Assembly: GCA_026770585.1 (NCBI GenBank)
Contig: MU646899.1
Location: forward strand, 170,891 to 189,037
DNA length: 18,147 nt
Source of the DNA: Baffinella frigidus
Lineage: Eukaryota; Cryptophyceae; Cryptomonadales; Baffinellaceae
Direction: 5' to 3'
Part shown: positions 7,991 to 15,968 of the stretch, piece after piece
Numbering within the stretch: position 1 is the first letter of the stretch
Layout: every line of letters begins with the position of its first letter
Notes under the pieces: generated by a model
What the model was told of the DNA's origin: nothing
Database searches by the model: none
The model's input: only the letters and a program-made list of their open reading frames with translations
Program-made: the position numbers and the translations under genes

Positions 7991-8060
7991 CTCGATCAGC
8001 TCCGACGCAACGTAAGACCCTACTATCCCCCCTTCGCCCAGCGCCTCCCCGTCGATGAAC
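7991..8060 (-). CDS. Exon 2: linker into the SET domain
   Basis: A 70-base island between aatcag (acceptor) and GAG|gtgctt (donor). It encodes FIDGEALGEGG at the start and YVASELIE at the end, 23 full codons plus one base that completes a codon with the AG ending exon 1. Read straight on into exon 3 it gives ELIE-VRDAGRKGRGLFA, the expected lead-in to a SET domain, which is the main support for its reality. The upstream flank on the coding strand is C-rich telomere-like repeat, which supplies the pyrimidine tract. Alone it would be too short to call. Confidence 0.7.
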
Positions 8061-8335
8061 CTGATTTGGGGTTGGGGGTTTGGAGTTTGGGGTTTAGGGT
8101 TTGGGGTTTAGGGTTTGGGGTGTAAGGTTTAGGGAATTGGGGTTTGGGGTGTAAGGTTTTAGGGTGTGGGGTGTGGGGTGTGGGGTGTGGGGTGTGGGGT
8201 TTAGGTTTCAGGGTGTAGGGTGTAGGGTGTAGGGTTCAGGGTTGGGGTTTAGGGCGTAGGGTTTAGGGTTTTGGATTTACAGTGTTGGGTTTAGGGTTTA
8301 GGGGTTAGGGGTTAGGGATTAGGGTGTGGGGCTGA
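8061..8335. repeat. Telomere-like array (intron 1)
   Basis: TTTGGGG, TTTAGGG and GTGTGGG units. It fills the 287-base intron between exons 1 and 2, or is the 3' flank if the gene ends at 8368. Confidence 0.92.
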
Positions 8336-8347
8336 GGGTCCTCGGAC

Positions 8348-9567
8348 CTGCGCCGCACCAGATCCGACTAGTCGCTCTCGCTCGGCTTGCGCGGAGTGAG
8401 CAGCGTCGCCAGCGTCTCAGCGAGCGTCTGCGCAGCCGCGTTGCCCGCGAGGCACGCGGCGCTTTCCAGCGCCGCCGCCGCCTCCTCCCAGCACTGCAGC
8501 GCGTACAGCGCCTTGCACAGCCGCAGCGCCGCGCGCTCGTTGCCCGGCGCCAGCTCGTGCGCGCGGCGCGCGTCGCGCGCGGCCATGCCAGCCTCGCCGA
8601 GGTTGAGCATGCACTGCGCGCGCGAGGAGAGCGTCACGGCGTCGTCGGGGAGCAGCTCGAGCGCGAGCGTGTACTTCGCGGCGGCCGCCCCGTACTTGCC
8701 TAGTGTGAACAGCGCCTTGCCCTCTGCGGCGAGCGCGTTGGCACTGGCCCCCGGCGGCGCGGGCGTGTTCACCACCGAGCCCTGCTCGAGCCACGGCGCG
8801 AGCCTGGGGCGGAGCGCGGGGGGGAGAGAGGAGGTGGGGACGAGGTTGAGCGGGATGATGTGCGTGGGGTTATCGACCCGGAGCTGCACCGTGTTGCGAC
8901 CGTCGGGATGTTGCTCAACCGTCAGGTACGGGTCGAGGATGAGCAGGACGGCGCCTACGGGCACCGCGAAGCTCGCGTCGGGAAGAAGGCAGAAGGACGC
9001 GAGCAGGTTGTTGATCTCAAGCACGATGACAAACCCCTCCAGATCCTCCACTACGGTCGAAATCGCTCCGTGCTTCAGCGGACGCGCGATCTGGCGCACG
9101 ACCGTGAAGCGCCCCTTGTGCAGGCAGTCGCCCATGGAAGGCGTCATCTTCTGTAGGGAGATGTAGTGGTACACACGCTCCAGCTCGAGCAGCCCCCCCG
9201 CGGGAATCGGCAACGACGGCGGCCCGATGTGCCCCTCGCCCAGGGCGGCGTATCTGCCCGTCTCAACGCTGCCTTGCTCGGTGTTGCGCGCGAGCTTTTC
9301 AACTTCGGCTCGTTTCTTCTTGAAGGCCAAGAGCGTCGTGGCACGGTCTAGGGCGGGTAAAAATATGCTCCTGCTCATGTTGTGGTGGGGCATCGTCCTT
9401 TCCTGCGTCATCGGAGGCAGCGGCGGCTCGCACGTGTTCTTGTGCAGCTTCCATGCCCTCTTCTGGCACTCAGCCCCGCAGTAGCAGGTTTGCTTGCAGC
9501 GCGCGCAGCGCGTGAGTTCCTTTTCCTTCGTCCCGCAGTGGGCGCAGCAGGCCACGCGCGCAGCCAT
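8348..9567 (-). CDS. Exon 1: MYND zinc finger and TPR region
   Basis: An uninterrupted 399-residue frame from ATG at 9567 to TAG at 8368-8370. Residues 8-46 form a MYND finger: Cys 8, 11, 21, 24, 30, 34, His42 and Cys46, with the usual YC and CQ-x3-W. Residues about 130-245 match my memory of the central domain of fungal and plant TPR-SET proteins (GRFTVVR, VVEDLEG, LDPY, LRVDNP). Residues about 278-376 hold roughly three TPR units. The frame stays open upstream to 9756, but that part lies in a MITE, and the finger sits at the very start from 9567, so 9567 is preferred. After TAG the frame runs six more codons to CGCAG|gtccga (exon end 8348), whose phase fits exon 2. A protein ending at 8368 would be a MYND-TPR protein without SET. 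Confidence 0.9.
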
Positions 9568-9635
9568 CCGTATTGGCTTCGAGACGTTGACTCGGCTCTT
9601 CCGAGGAGTGTGAGGATCTGTCGATCCCACAAGCG

Positions 9636-9858
9636 AATATTTTATTACTCCACCCTGGAGGGGACTTGCGGCCAATCCCGAATAACCCTTTATCGCAAAA
9701 GTTGACAGGATTTGTACCACTAAAATACTTATAAGACCGTTTTGTACCAGATCCATTCATCACGGGGGACTGAGGGCTCTGTCCTTTTCAAGGGGAGTTG
9801 ACTTAAGAATGCTCAAAATACCCCCACCCTGCCTCCAGGGTGGATTATAAAATATTTT
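9636..9858. mobile_element. MITE upstream of the gene start
   Basis: AATATTTTATTACTCCACCC at one end faces its near-complement ending near 9858. It lies 70 bases upstream of the ATG and provides the false in-frame extension of exon 1. It may have brought promoter sequence, but no core promoter motif is convincing. Confidence 0.82.
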
Positions 9859-10133
9859 CTTTCGTGGATCAGCCACGAACAAAAAAACGCGATCCGAAAG
9901 CAAAAATGCTTTCTCTGCAGTCCTTTCTACGGAAGGGCGTGTCGTTGGCATATGTTGGGAGAAATTAAAACCTAAAGGACCTAAAGACGGATCCCATGGG
10001 TCGGGTCGGGGAGCTCATCCGTAGATTGCTCCCGTCTCCTCAAGAGTGAGGTGGGCGTGGCCATCGATGTGAGTGTAATACAAAGCACCAAAGCACCAAA
10101 GAACGGGCGCTCGCACGCCTCTGAGACTACTGC

Positions 10134-10259
10134 CACGCCAGACTGGAGGAAGGGGTCGTCAAAAGTCAATTTCCCCTGAAGGCAGTTGTTTTCAAAAGTC
10201 AAAACCGTATCCACATACGGTTTAAAAAAAAATGCCCCCTCCTCCAGTCTGGCGTGGTG
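10134..10259. mobile_element. MITE with CCACGCCAGACTGGAG ends
   Basis: Inverted ends CCACGCCAGACTGGAGGA and complement, with a central ACCGTAT...ATACGGT hairpin. A divergent relative with CCACGCCAGATT ends is at 15462-15599. Confidence 0.9.
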
Positions 10260-10290
10260 CAAAGCCACAGGGGAAGTCCTTTAGGCTCAA

Positions 10291-10322
10291 AAAGTAGCGG
10301 ACACTCTGGTGTCCGCTACTTT
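10291..10322. repeat. Perfect 14-bp hairpin
   Basis: AAAGTAGCGGACAC, loop TCTG, then the exact complement. Isolated, with no gene beside it. Confidence 0.9.
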
Positions 10323-10603
10323 GAAGCCATTTTCCCTCAAAAGACCATTTCTACCCGAAGTACGTGACCCAAATCCGTCAAAAGGTAACCTACAAATAAT
10401 TTTAGAGTCGTGTCCAATAATTTGAGAAGTCCGCTGTGGCTTTTCAGTGGAATGTTCTTAGAGATGACCCGCCGGCCCAACCAGATTTCCATCATCACAC
10501 AACGTGCACAGCCTCTGCATGTACCCCTGTATTATTAATCTCGTTGGGTCCACTAATAACATTTATTTTAACCCCCTGGGATTTCATGTCTCACCTCACG
10601 GCT
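10323..10603. other. No feature recognised
   Basis: About 280 bases of moderate GC content with no long open frame and no repeat matching elsewhere in the window. Confidence 0.5.
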
Positions 10604-10715
10604 CGTGCCCTTTAGGTCCTTTAGGTTCTTCGAGCTCCCAACATAGGCGGACACCGGAACTGGTTCTGTAGAAAGACCATGCTTCCTTTCGGATCTCATC
10701 AAGCCCCCCACGGCT
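10604..10715. repeat. Dispersed repeat Q, copy 1
   Basis: CTTTAGGTCCTTTAGG, GAGCTCCCAACATAGGCGGA and CATGCTTCCTTTCGGATC in order, also at 11906-12002. Weaker inverted relatives are at about 9915-9990 and 6750-6830. Confidence 0.88.
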
Positions 10716-11029
10716 CGTGCCCGGTCGTGCTAGAACAAGCTGAATGAATTCCCCACCCGTCTACACTCGTAGATCCACAGTGCACATGGCCTGTCCCTAG
10801 GTCAAGTTCAGAAACAGCCTCGGTGGGGGTGCATACACAGAGGCCGTGTTCGTGGAAATAAAGGTCTCTCGTTCCCGAGAGCGCGCCAACGGGGAACAGG
10901 CATCTCCGTTTTAATTTGGCCTAATTTGGCCTCCAGGTTGCAAAATCTTCCGGGCAGCTGTGAACGAGTGACCACTCGAGAACGCTAGAGGGGCCTATTT
11001 AAAACCGATGTGTTTTTAAAAGTGGGCAT
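10716..11029. other. No gene seen; partial repeat
   Basis: Unassigned sequence. Near 10812-10885 there is similarity (CAGCCTCGGTG, GGCCGTGTT, AGGTCTCT blocks) to segments at 12490-12540, 12710-12755 and 12948-12985, so part of it is an old repeat. Confidence 0.45.
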
Positions 11030-11221
11030 TTGTGTAGTAATTTTCGTTGATTGGTCACGTGACTCTGCGAAAGTTGCACAGTCACGAGGTTGGAATACCC
11101 TATCCTGGTACAATGTTTACAACCCCACATGTAAATAGGTCCCTCTAGCATTCTTGAGTGGGACAGCGAGAGAAACTGAAACAAAACCTAGATGCATGCA
11201 ACGCCGAGGATGCAGTGGTAG

Positions 11222-11245
11222 GACTGCCACAATTTTGTGGCAGTC
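11222..11245. repeat. Short palindrome GACTGCCACA / TGTGGCAGTC
   Basis: Perfect 10-bp arms with a 4-base loop, abutting a family E element. Confidence 0.85.
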
Positions 11246-11356
11246 AAAATTATCCCTCAAGTGCCCAGGTAGTCAAATTTGACGGCCAAGAGGTCCTAGG
11301 CAGGTCCTAGGGCCCTACCCTAGGGCGTATGAGCCTACTGGGCACTTGAGGGATAG
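11246..11356. mobile_element. MITE family E, copy 1
   Basis: Ends ATCCCTCAAGTGCCCAG and complement; interior with CCTAGGAC-type blocks and GTCAAATTTGAC. The copy at 12162-12271 is inverted relative to this one. Confidence 0.93.
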
Positions 11357-11383
11357 GTGGACATTCGCTAGGCAGGCCACACT

Positions 11384-11502
11384 ACAGGGTTTACTCGTGA
11401 ACAAGGACACGCACCGCCCCCATGGTGGTCCTATGCTCCTAGGACTAGCCCTACTGTAGGACCCTAGGACTGTGCGTGTCCTTTTGCGTGAGTAACCCCT
11501 GT
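11384..11502. mobile_element. Hairpin element with ACAGGG-TTACTCGTG ends
   Basis: Inverted ends followed by matched AAGGACACGCAC / GTGCGTGTCCTT blocks, with a CCTACTGTAGG centre. Single copy here. Confidence 0.87.
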
Positions 11503-11651
11503 GCTCACTTCCTCGCGTACCACACAGGTGTGAGGACTTGGGCCAGGGCCTCGTCTACAGGAGCACCTCGCTCATAAAAAAATCTTTACCCCCTAGGATC
11601 ACTATAGGGCCTTGCTTTGTGCAAGAAGGGCCTTGCTTTGTGCAACTGCTA

Positions 11652-11820
11652 GCCAGGATGTTTTGTAAAACATCCAGGATGTTTTGTAAAACATGGTAAA
11701 CCATTAGTCAACTTGACTGATCCTCGGCAGTACGTTGCCACTTCGTACAGATGGACTTGCTACCAGAGCAGGCATTTGACTAAAGACCTGTTTTTCAGGG
11801 GCAGTTGACTTTGGCGAAAT
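11652..11820. repeat. Dispersed repeat P, copy 2
   Basis: Direct copy of 5441-5575, with a 24-base inner duplication (CCAGGATGTTTTGTAAAACAT repeated near 11654-11693). Confidence 0.88.
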
Positions 11821-11905
11821 GTTCTTGGCTGGCAGTGCATGTACTACGAAGGCCTCACTCTAGTCGTGGGGGGCTTGCTTTTATACGTCAATGTACTGTG
11901 TTCAT

Positions 11906-12002
11906 GCCCTTTAGGTCCCTTAGGTTTTTCAAGCTCCCGACATAGGCGGACACTGGAACTTATTTGCAAAAAAGCCATGCTTCCTTTCGGATCACATCAG
12001 GC
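11906..12002. repeat. Dispersed repeat Q, copy 2
   Basis: Direct copy of 10604-10715, lying between the two inverted family E elements. Confidence 0.88.
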
Positions 12003-12161
12003 CCCCCGGTGCAGAGGACCGCAGCAGAAACCGGCTAAATGGTATCCTCATCGGGCGTTTGAGTTGAAACGCAGGAAGCTCAAGCTCGGGGCAGTGACTA
12101 CATGTACGTGGTTGCCGGGGGCAACGTGGAGATCAACTTACGACTCAAGCGAATGTCCATC

Positions 12162-12271
12162 TATCCCTCAAGTGCCCAGTAGGCTCATACGCCCTACGGT
12201 AGGGCCCTAGGACCTGCCTAGGACCTCTTGGCCGTCAAATTTGACTACCTGGGCACTTGAGGGATAATTTT
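12162..12271. mobile_element. MITE family E, copy 2
   Basis: Inverted copy of 11246-11356; the two flank about 805 bases. Confidence 0.93.
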
Positions 12272-12360
12272 GTTGGATCTCGCCTAGCTGTCCACTCTCA
12301 GAGAGATCCACAGTTGACACCCACGAGCCAACTTTACATCCGGTTTGACAGATTCTCAGC

Positions 12361-12919
12361 TACAGGGGTACCTCGCTCATAAGAAACTGACCCCCCCCTA
12401 GGATCACCGTAGGGTCCTAGGCATAGTCCTACTGTAGGGTCCTAGGGGGGGACGGTTTCTTATGAGCGAGGTACCCCTGTACTCGGACACAGCCTCGGTG
12501 TTGGTATGTGGCGGCCGTGTTGGTATTAAATGTATCTCTCAGCGCGTCAGGTCCTCAGCCTGAATCCCTAAAGCCAGTACAGGGGTACCTCGCTCACAAG
12601 AAACCGCCCCCCCCCCCTAGGACCACCATAGGGCCCTAGGCATAGTCCTACTGTAGGGTCCTAGGGGGGGACGGTTTCTTATGAGCGAGGTACCCCTGTA
12701 CTCGGACACAGCCTCGGTGTTGGTATGTGGCGGCCGTGTTGGTATTAAATGTATCTCTCAGCGCGTCAGGTCCTCAGCCTGAATCCCTAAAGCCAGTACA
12801 GGGGTACCTCGCTCACAAGAAACCACCCCCCCCCCCTAGGACCACCATAGGGCCCTAGGCATAGGCCTACTGTAGGGTCCTAGGGGTCGGCGTTTTCTTA
12901 TGAGCGAGGTACCCCTGTA
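12361..12919. mobile_element. Palindromic element D, three copies in a tandem block
   Basis: Copies at 12361-12481, 12578-12700 and 12797-12919. Each has ends TACAGGGGTACCTCGCTCAT and complement with a CCTAGGAC...CCTACTGTAGG centre. The last two come with the same spacer, forming a tandem duplication of period 219 (12482-12700 and 12701-12918). Confidence 0.94.
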
Positions 12920-13139
12920 TCGGAAACCACACTCCGCGGAGGTGCATGCATGGCGGCCGTGTTGGAATGTACAAAGGTCTCTTCTCTCCTAAGAGGGCAC
13001 CATGGTATTTCCGAGTCGTTGAAATCTTGCCTTTGCTCTATCCAAATTCCGTTTTCTTATCAACGAGGTTCCGCTATTTCTACTTTATTGACAACTAAAA
13101 CCCACCGCACGAAGCTGGTCACGGCGCCGCAACGTGACA

Positions 13140-13223
13140 CTTCTTTTTCTTTTCTTCTTTTTCTTCTTCTTCTTCTTCTTCTTCTTCTTCTTCTGCTTCT
13201 TCTTCTCCTTTTCTTCGTCTTCT

Positions 13224-13255
<32 letters not shown>

Positions 13256-13312
13256 TTCTTCTTCTTCTTCTTCCTCTTCCTCTTCTTCCTCTTTTTCTTC
13301 TTCTTCTTTATT
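13140..13312. repeat. (CTT)n low-complexity tract
   Basis: About 170 bases of TTC/CTT triplets with sporadic CTG and CCT interruptions. The poly-Phe, poly-Ser and poly-Glu frames across it are artefacts. Confidence 0.96.
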
Positions 13313-13371
13313 ACCCTCAGAAAGGACCTCGAGGGGCCCCTCAGCCTTTTGAAAAGTGATCACCTACCACC

Positions 13372-14022
13372 TACAGGGGTACCTCGCTCATAAGAAACCA
13401 CCCACCCCCTAGGACCACCATAGGGCCCTAGGTCCAGGCCTACTGTACAGGGGTACCTCGCTCATAAGAAACCGCCCCCCCCCCTAGGATCACCATAGGG
13501 CCCTAGGCATGGTCCTACTGTAGGGTCCTAGGGGGAGGCGGTTTCTTATGAGCGAGGTACCTCTGTAGGGTCGTAGGGGTGGGCGGTTTCCTATGAGCGA
13601 GGTACCCCTGTACCACCTACAACGTGAAACCGCGCGAAATCCCGCCCGTCGTGTCCGCCGCCTGGTTTGGGGTTTAGGATCTGGGGTTTATGGTTTAGGG
13701 TTTATGGTTTATTGTTTATGGTTTATTGTTTATGGTTTATGGTTTGGGAGTACCAAGCGCGTCCAATGGCATGCCCCCCCCACTACAGGGGCACCTCGCT
13801 CATAAGAAACCTCCCCCTCCTAGGACCCTACAGGGGTACCTCGCTCATAAGAAAACGCCCATTCCCCAGGACCACCATAGGGGCCTAGGCATAGGCCTAC
13901 TGTAGGGTGCTAGGGGGGGTCGGTTTCTTATGAGCGAGGTACCCCTGTACAGTAGGACTATGCCTAGGGCCCTACGGTGGTCCTAGGGGGGGGGCAGTTT
14001 CTTCTGAGCGAGGTACCCCTGT
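13372..14022. mobile_element. Palindromic element D cluster, whole and broken copies
   Basis: Whole copies at 13446-13567 and 13829-13949; half copies at 13372-13445, 13568-13612, 13784-13827 and 13950-14022. Half copies adjoin whole ones end to end, as expected from nested insertion or breakage and repair at hairpins. The small frames across them (GTSLIR-type peptides) are element sequence. Confidence 0.9.
13660..13746. repeat. GTTTATG / GTTTAGG array
   Basis: Short telomere-like array turning into GGTTTATGGTTTATTGTTTA units, between element D copies. Confidence 0.85.
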
Positions 14023-14081
14023 GCCGCCTGTGTCCCGGGGGGGGTCCCTGTTCGATGGAGAAAGAGCTGGGAAGGCTGAAC

Positions 14082-14178
14082 ATTACTACACAAACGCCTT
14101 ACTGTTACTAGTATGACCCAAATATGTAGTAATTTTCGTTGTCAGATTCTGAAGAAAAAAAACAGGGCTCCCCGGATA
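14082..14178. mobile_element. MITE family A, 5'-truncated copy
   Basis: Keeps the TACTACACAAACGC core and the GAAGAAAAA...CCCCGGATAA end, but lacks the left terminal arm. Confidence 0.7.
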
Positions 14179-14179
14179 A

Positions 14180-14403
14180 TACCAGGCGCATCGCGGTCGT
14201 GTCCGCCGTTAGTACCAGGCACGTCCCGTCGGGAGTCCCCGTTTGATGGAGAAAGAGCCGGGAAGGCTGCTAGGGTGATCAAACGGGGATGTGCCCAGGG
14301 ACGCGGGTTTAGGGTTTAGGGCTTAGGAGTATCAGGCGCGTCCCGGTCTTGTCCGCCGTCAGTACTAGGCACGTCCCGGGGAGCATCCCCGTTTGGTCGA
14401 GAT
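14180..14403. repeat. Irregular repeats of a GTACCAGGCACGTCCCG unit
   Basis: AGTACCAGGCRCGTCCCG and GTCCGCCG blocks occur near 14180, 14212, 14327 and 14370, with single relatives near 13749 and 15061. Paired GATGGAGAAAGAGC blocks occur at 14055 and 14246. No gene seen. Confidence 0.65.
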
Positions 14404-14490
14404 GGTGCCGCAGGAGGTGGAGACCGAACCCATCCGGAAACAGCAAGAGTAAGAGCGGCCGACACGGGGCACAGTAAGTCGCACAATGCG
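14404..14490 (-). repeat. Dispersed repeat R, copy 3
   Basis: Same orientation as 5278-5366; ends next to an element D copy. Confidence 0.82.
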
Positions 14491-14612
14491 TACAGGGGTA
14501 CCTCGCTCATAAGAAACCGCACCCCCGTAGGACCCTACAGCAGGACCATGCCTAGGGCCCTAAGGTGATCCTAGGGGGGTGGGCGTTGTTTTTTGAGCGA
14601 GGTACCCCTGTA
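14491..14612. mobile_element. Palindromic element D, outlying copy
   Basis: Same ends, with a more diverged right arm (GTTGTTTTTTGAGCGAGG). Abuts dispersed repeat R. Confidence 0.9.
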
Positions 14613-14680
14613 GGGCATGTGCGGTGCTGGCGCTGGTTGTTTGGCAGTAACTTACCAATCTCTGGGAAAAGAGGCGGGGA

Positions 14681-14859
14681 CCACACGAGGCTATCCATGC
14701 GAACAGATTCATAAGTCAACTATTGGATTATTCCCCAAGAAACACGCCAAAAGTCAGCAAATGATCACGTTTCCGCCCGCCGAGCGGGCGGAAACGTGAT
14801 CATTTCCCCCATTTTTAAAAATGCCCTTTTATTCTATTCGCATGGATAGCCTCGTGTGG
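14681..14859. mobile_element. MITE family C, copy 2
   Basis: Same ends; the inner hairpin loop differs (CCGCCCGCCGAGCGGGCGG). Confidence 0.94.
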
Positions 14860-15180
14860 GAGGCTGCCGCACGTGCAACACTGAGCGCGCGCACTCCGCA
14901 GGCTACTTTAGACGTGACCGGGAGCAATTATAAGTAGCCACAACAGGAAAACGCCCAGCATCTGAGCGTTTTGCCAAAAGTTGACACGGTGTTCCATTGA
15001 AGTTGACTGTTGCAATTGACCACTTTCAGGTCTAGCGTAGGTTGAGGGTTGGGGGGTGAGGAGTACCGGGCGTGTCTTCGTGTGATCGCGATAGAGGCGG
15101 GGAGGCTGCCGCGTCGGCCGCGGTGCGGAGTGCACGCTCCCAGTGGCGCACCTGAGCGGGATTTGGGGGTGTAGGGGTTT
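14860..15180. other. No feature recognised
   Basis: About 320 bases between MITEs. Only a short GTTGAGGGTTGGGG patch near 15040 resembles the arrays. Confidence 0.5.
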
Positions 15181-15181
15181 C

Positions 15182-15318
15182 ATCTCCACAAAAGTATTAA
15201 TTAATTGCTTTTGGCGCAACGAGATTTACTACACACACGCTCTACTATTACTTTTATGGGCAAATCGTGTAGCAATTTTCGTTGCCGAAAAGCTATTGAT
15301 TGATACTTGTATGGAGAT
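15182..15318. mobile_element. MITE family B, copy 3
   Basis: Same ends and core as 2793-2933, in intergenic sequence. Confidence 0.9.
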
Positions 15319-15461
15319 TAGTTTGGGGACAAGGCCCTGGCCGGCCCGGGAATTCTCACACAAGCACCTAGTTTGTCAGCGGTTGCGCAGGATAAGGCTG
15401 TCTCCTTTTCGATCCCCCCAAAATGCCGTTCACAGTATTATAACCCCGTTTGGTCGAGAAC

Positions 15462-15599
15462 CACGCCAGATTCCTCGTGGGGGTTCGGATCTTTCCGAGC
15501 GCACTTTTGGGCGCCGAACTATCCCCAAAGTAAACAACCCCCCCTGGTTCCTTCCGGGGAATCGACTTTTGGCGACCCCTTCCAACAATCTGGCGTGGA
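15462..15599. mobile_element. MITE with CCACGCCAGATT ends
   Basis: Inverted ends CCACGCCAGATT / AATCTGGCGTGG, the same family end as 10134-10259 with a different interior. Confidence 0.82.
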
Positions 15600-15663
15600 A
15601 GGAGGCGGGAAGGTTCGGAGTGCGCCGGCGCCCAGTGTTGCACCTTAATAGGGTAACTGACCA

Positions 15664-15793
15664 AAAATGGGGTAGTTAGGCCTACGGGATTGCCTAGGAC
15701 CTCCTACCGTAGGCCGAGACTTTTTGGTCCTGGGATTCCTCGGCCTACGATAGGAGGTCCTAGGCAATACCGTATGCCTAACTACCCCATTTT
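15664..15793. mobile_element. MITE family G (AAAATGGGGTAGTTAGG ends)
   Basis: Almost full-length hairpin: AAAATGGGGTAGTTAGGC ends, then CCTAGGACCTCCTACCGTAG facing its complement. Confidence 0.93.
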
Positions 15794-15968
15794 CAGGCCG
15801 TTAGCCTATGAACCTGGGAGAGAGGTTCGTGGTTCGGGTTTCGGGTTTCGGGTTCTTTTTTAGGGTTCAGGGTTTCAGGGAGAGAGGGGCGCTGCGTGAC
15901 CCTACACCAGAAGTCACGAGGCTCTAGCGCTGACGCATTCTCAGCATTTTGGGTATTTTGATGTCCAC

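Larger units (their letters stand above)
280..9567 (-). other. Split gene model: MYND-TPR-SET protein (10-11 exons)
   Basis: Joined by eye from coding islands on one strand: 8348-9567, 7991-8060, 6827-6884, 5195-5277, 3979-4341, 2951-2992, 2413-2517, 1628-1867, 853-966 and 280-579; a possible extra exon lies at 4570-4618. Every listed island begins right after an AG, and phases agree throughout (2, 0, 1, then 0). The joined frame is about 864 codons and holds, in order, MYND finger, central domain, TPRs, SET N-motif GRGLFA, NHAC, GDVM, EELFLAY and a post-SET CxC. From family knowledge this is a probable protein-lysine methyltransferase of the SMYD / TPR-SET kind, acting in cytosol or nucleus. 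Odd points are an in-frame TAG at 8368-8370, one GC-AG intron and an unresolved junction near 4345-4620. It could be a decaying gene. The domain order supports a single gene strongly; the exact borders are inference. Confidence 0.75.

Noticed and set aside
8387-9166. 259-residue plus-strand frame opposite exon 1
   Set aside because: Ser/Ala-rich shadow of a GC-rich coding exon; no domain pattern.
9568-9756. Upstream ATG extending the MYND protein by 63 residues
   Set aside because: The extension is read through a MITE, and the MYND finger already begins at residue 8 from the downstream ATG.
10291-10322. Bacterial intrinsic terminator
   Set aside because: A perfect hairpin but with no gene beside it and no run of T, in a eukaryotic window.
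12950-13393. Poly-Phe/Leu, poly-Ser and poly-Glu frames
   Set aside because: All arise from the CTT triplet tract.
13667-13888. Small frames with repeated GTSLIR-type peptides
   Set aside because: They decode the ends of palindromic element D in several frames; no evidence of a protein.
12361-14612. CRISPR-like array
   Set aside because: The repeats are palindromic elements of about 120 bases at irregular spacing with eukaryotic context; spacers are not of uniform length.
15143-15679. 178-residue plus-strand frame
   Set aside because: Crosses a family B MITE and a CCACGCCAGATT element; composition of repeats, not protein.
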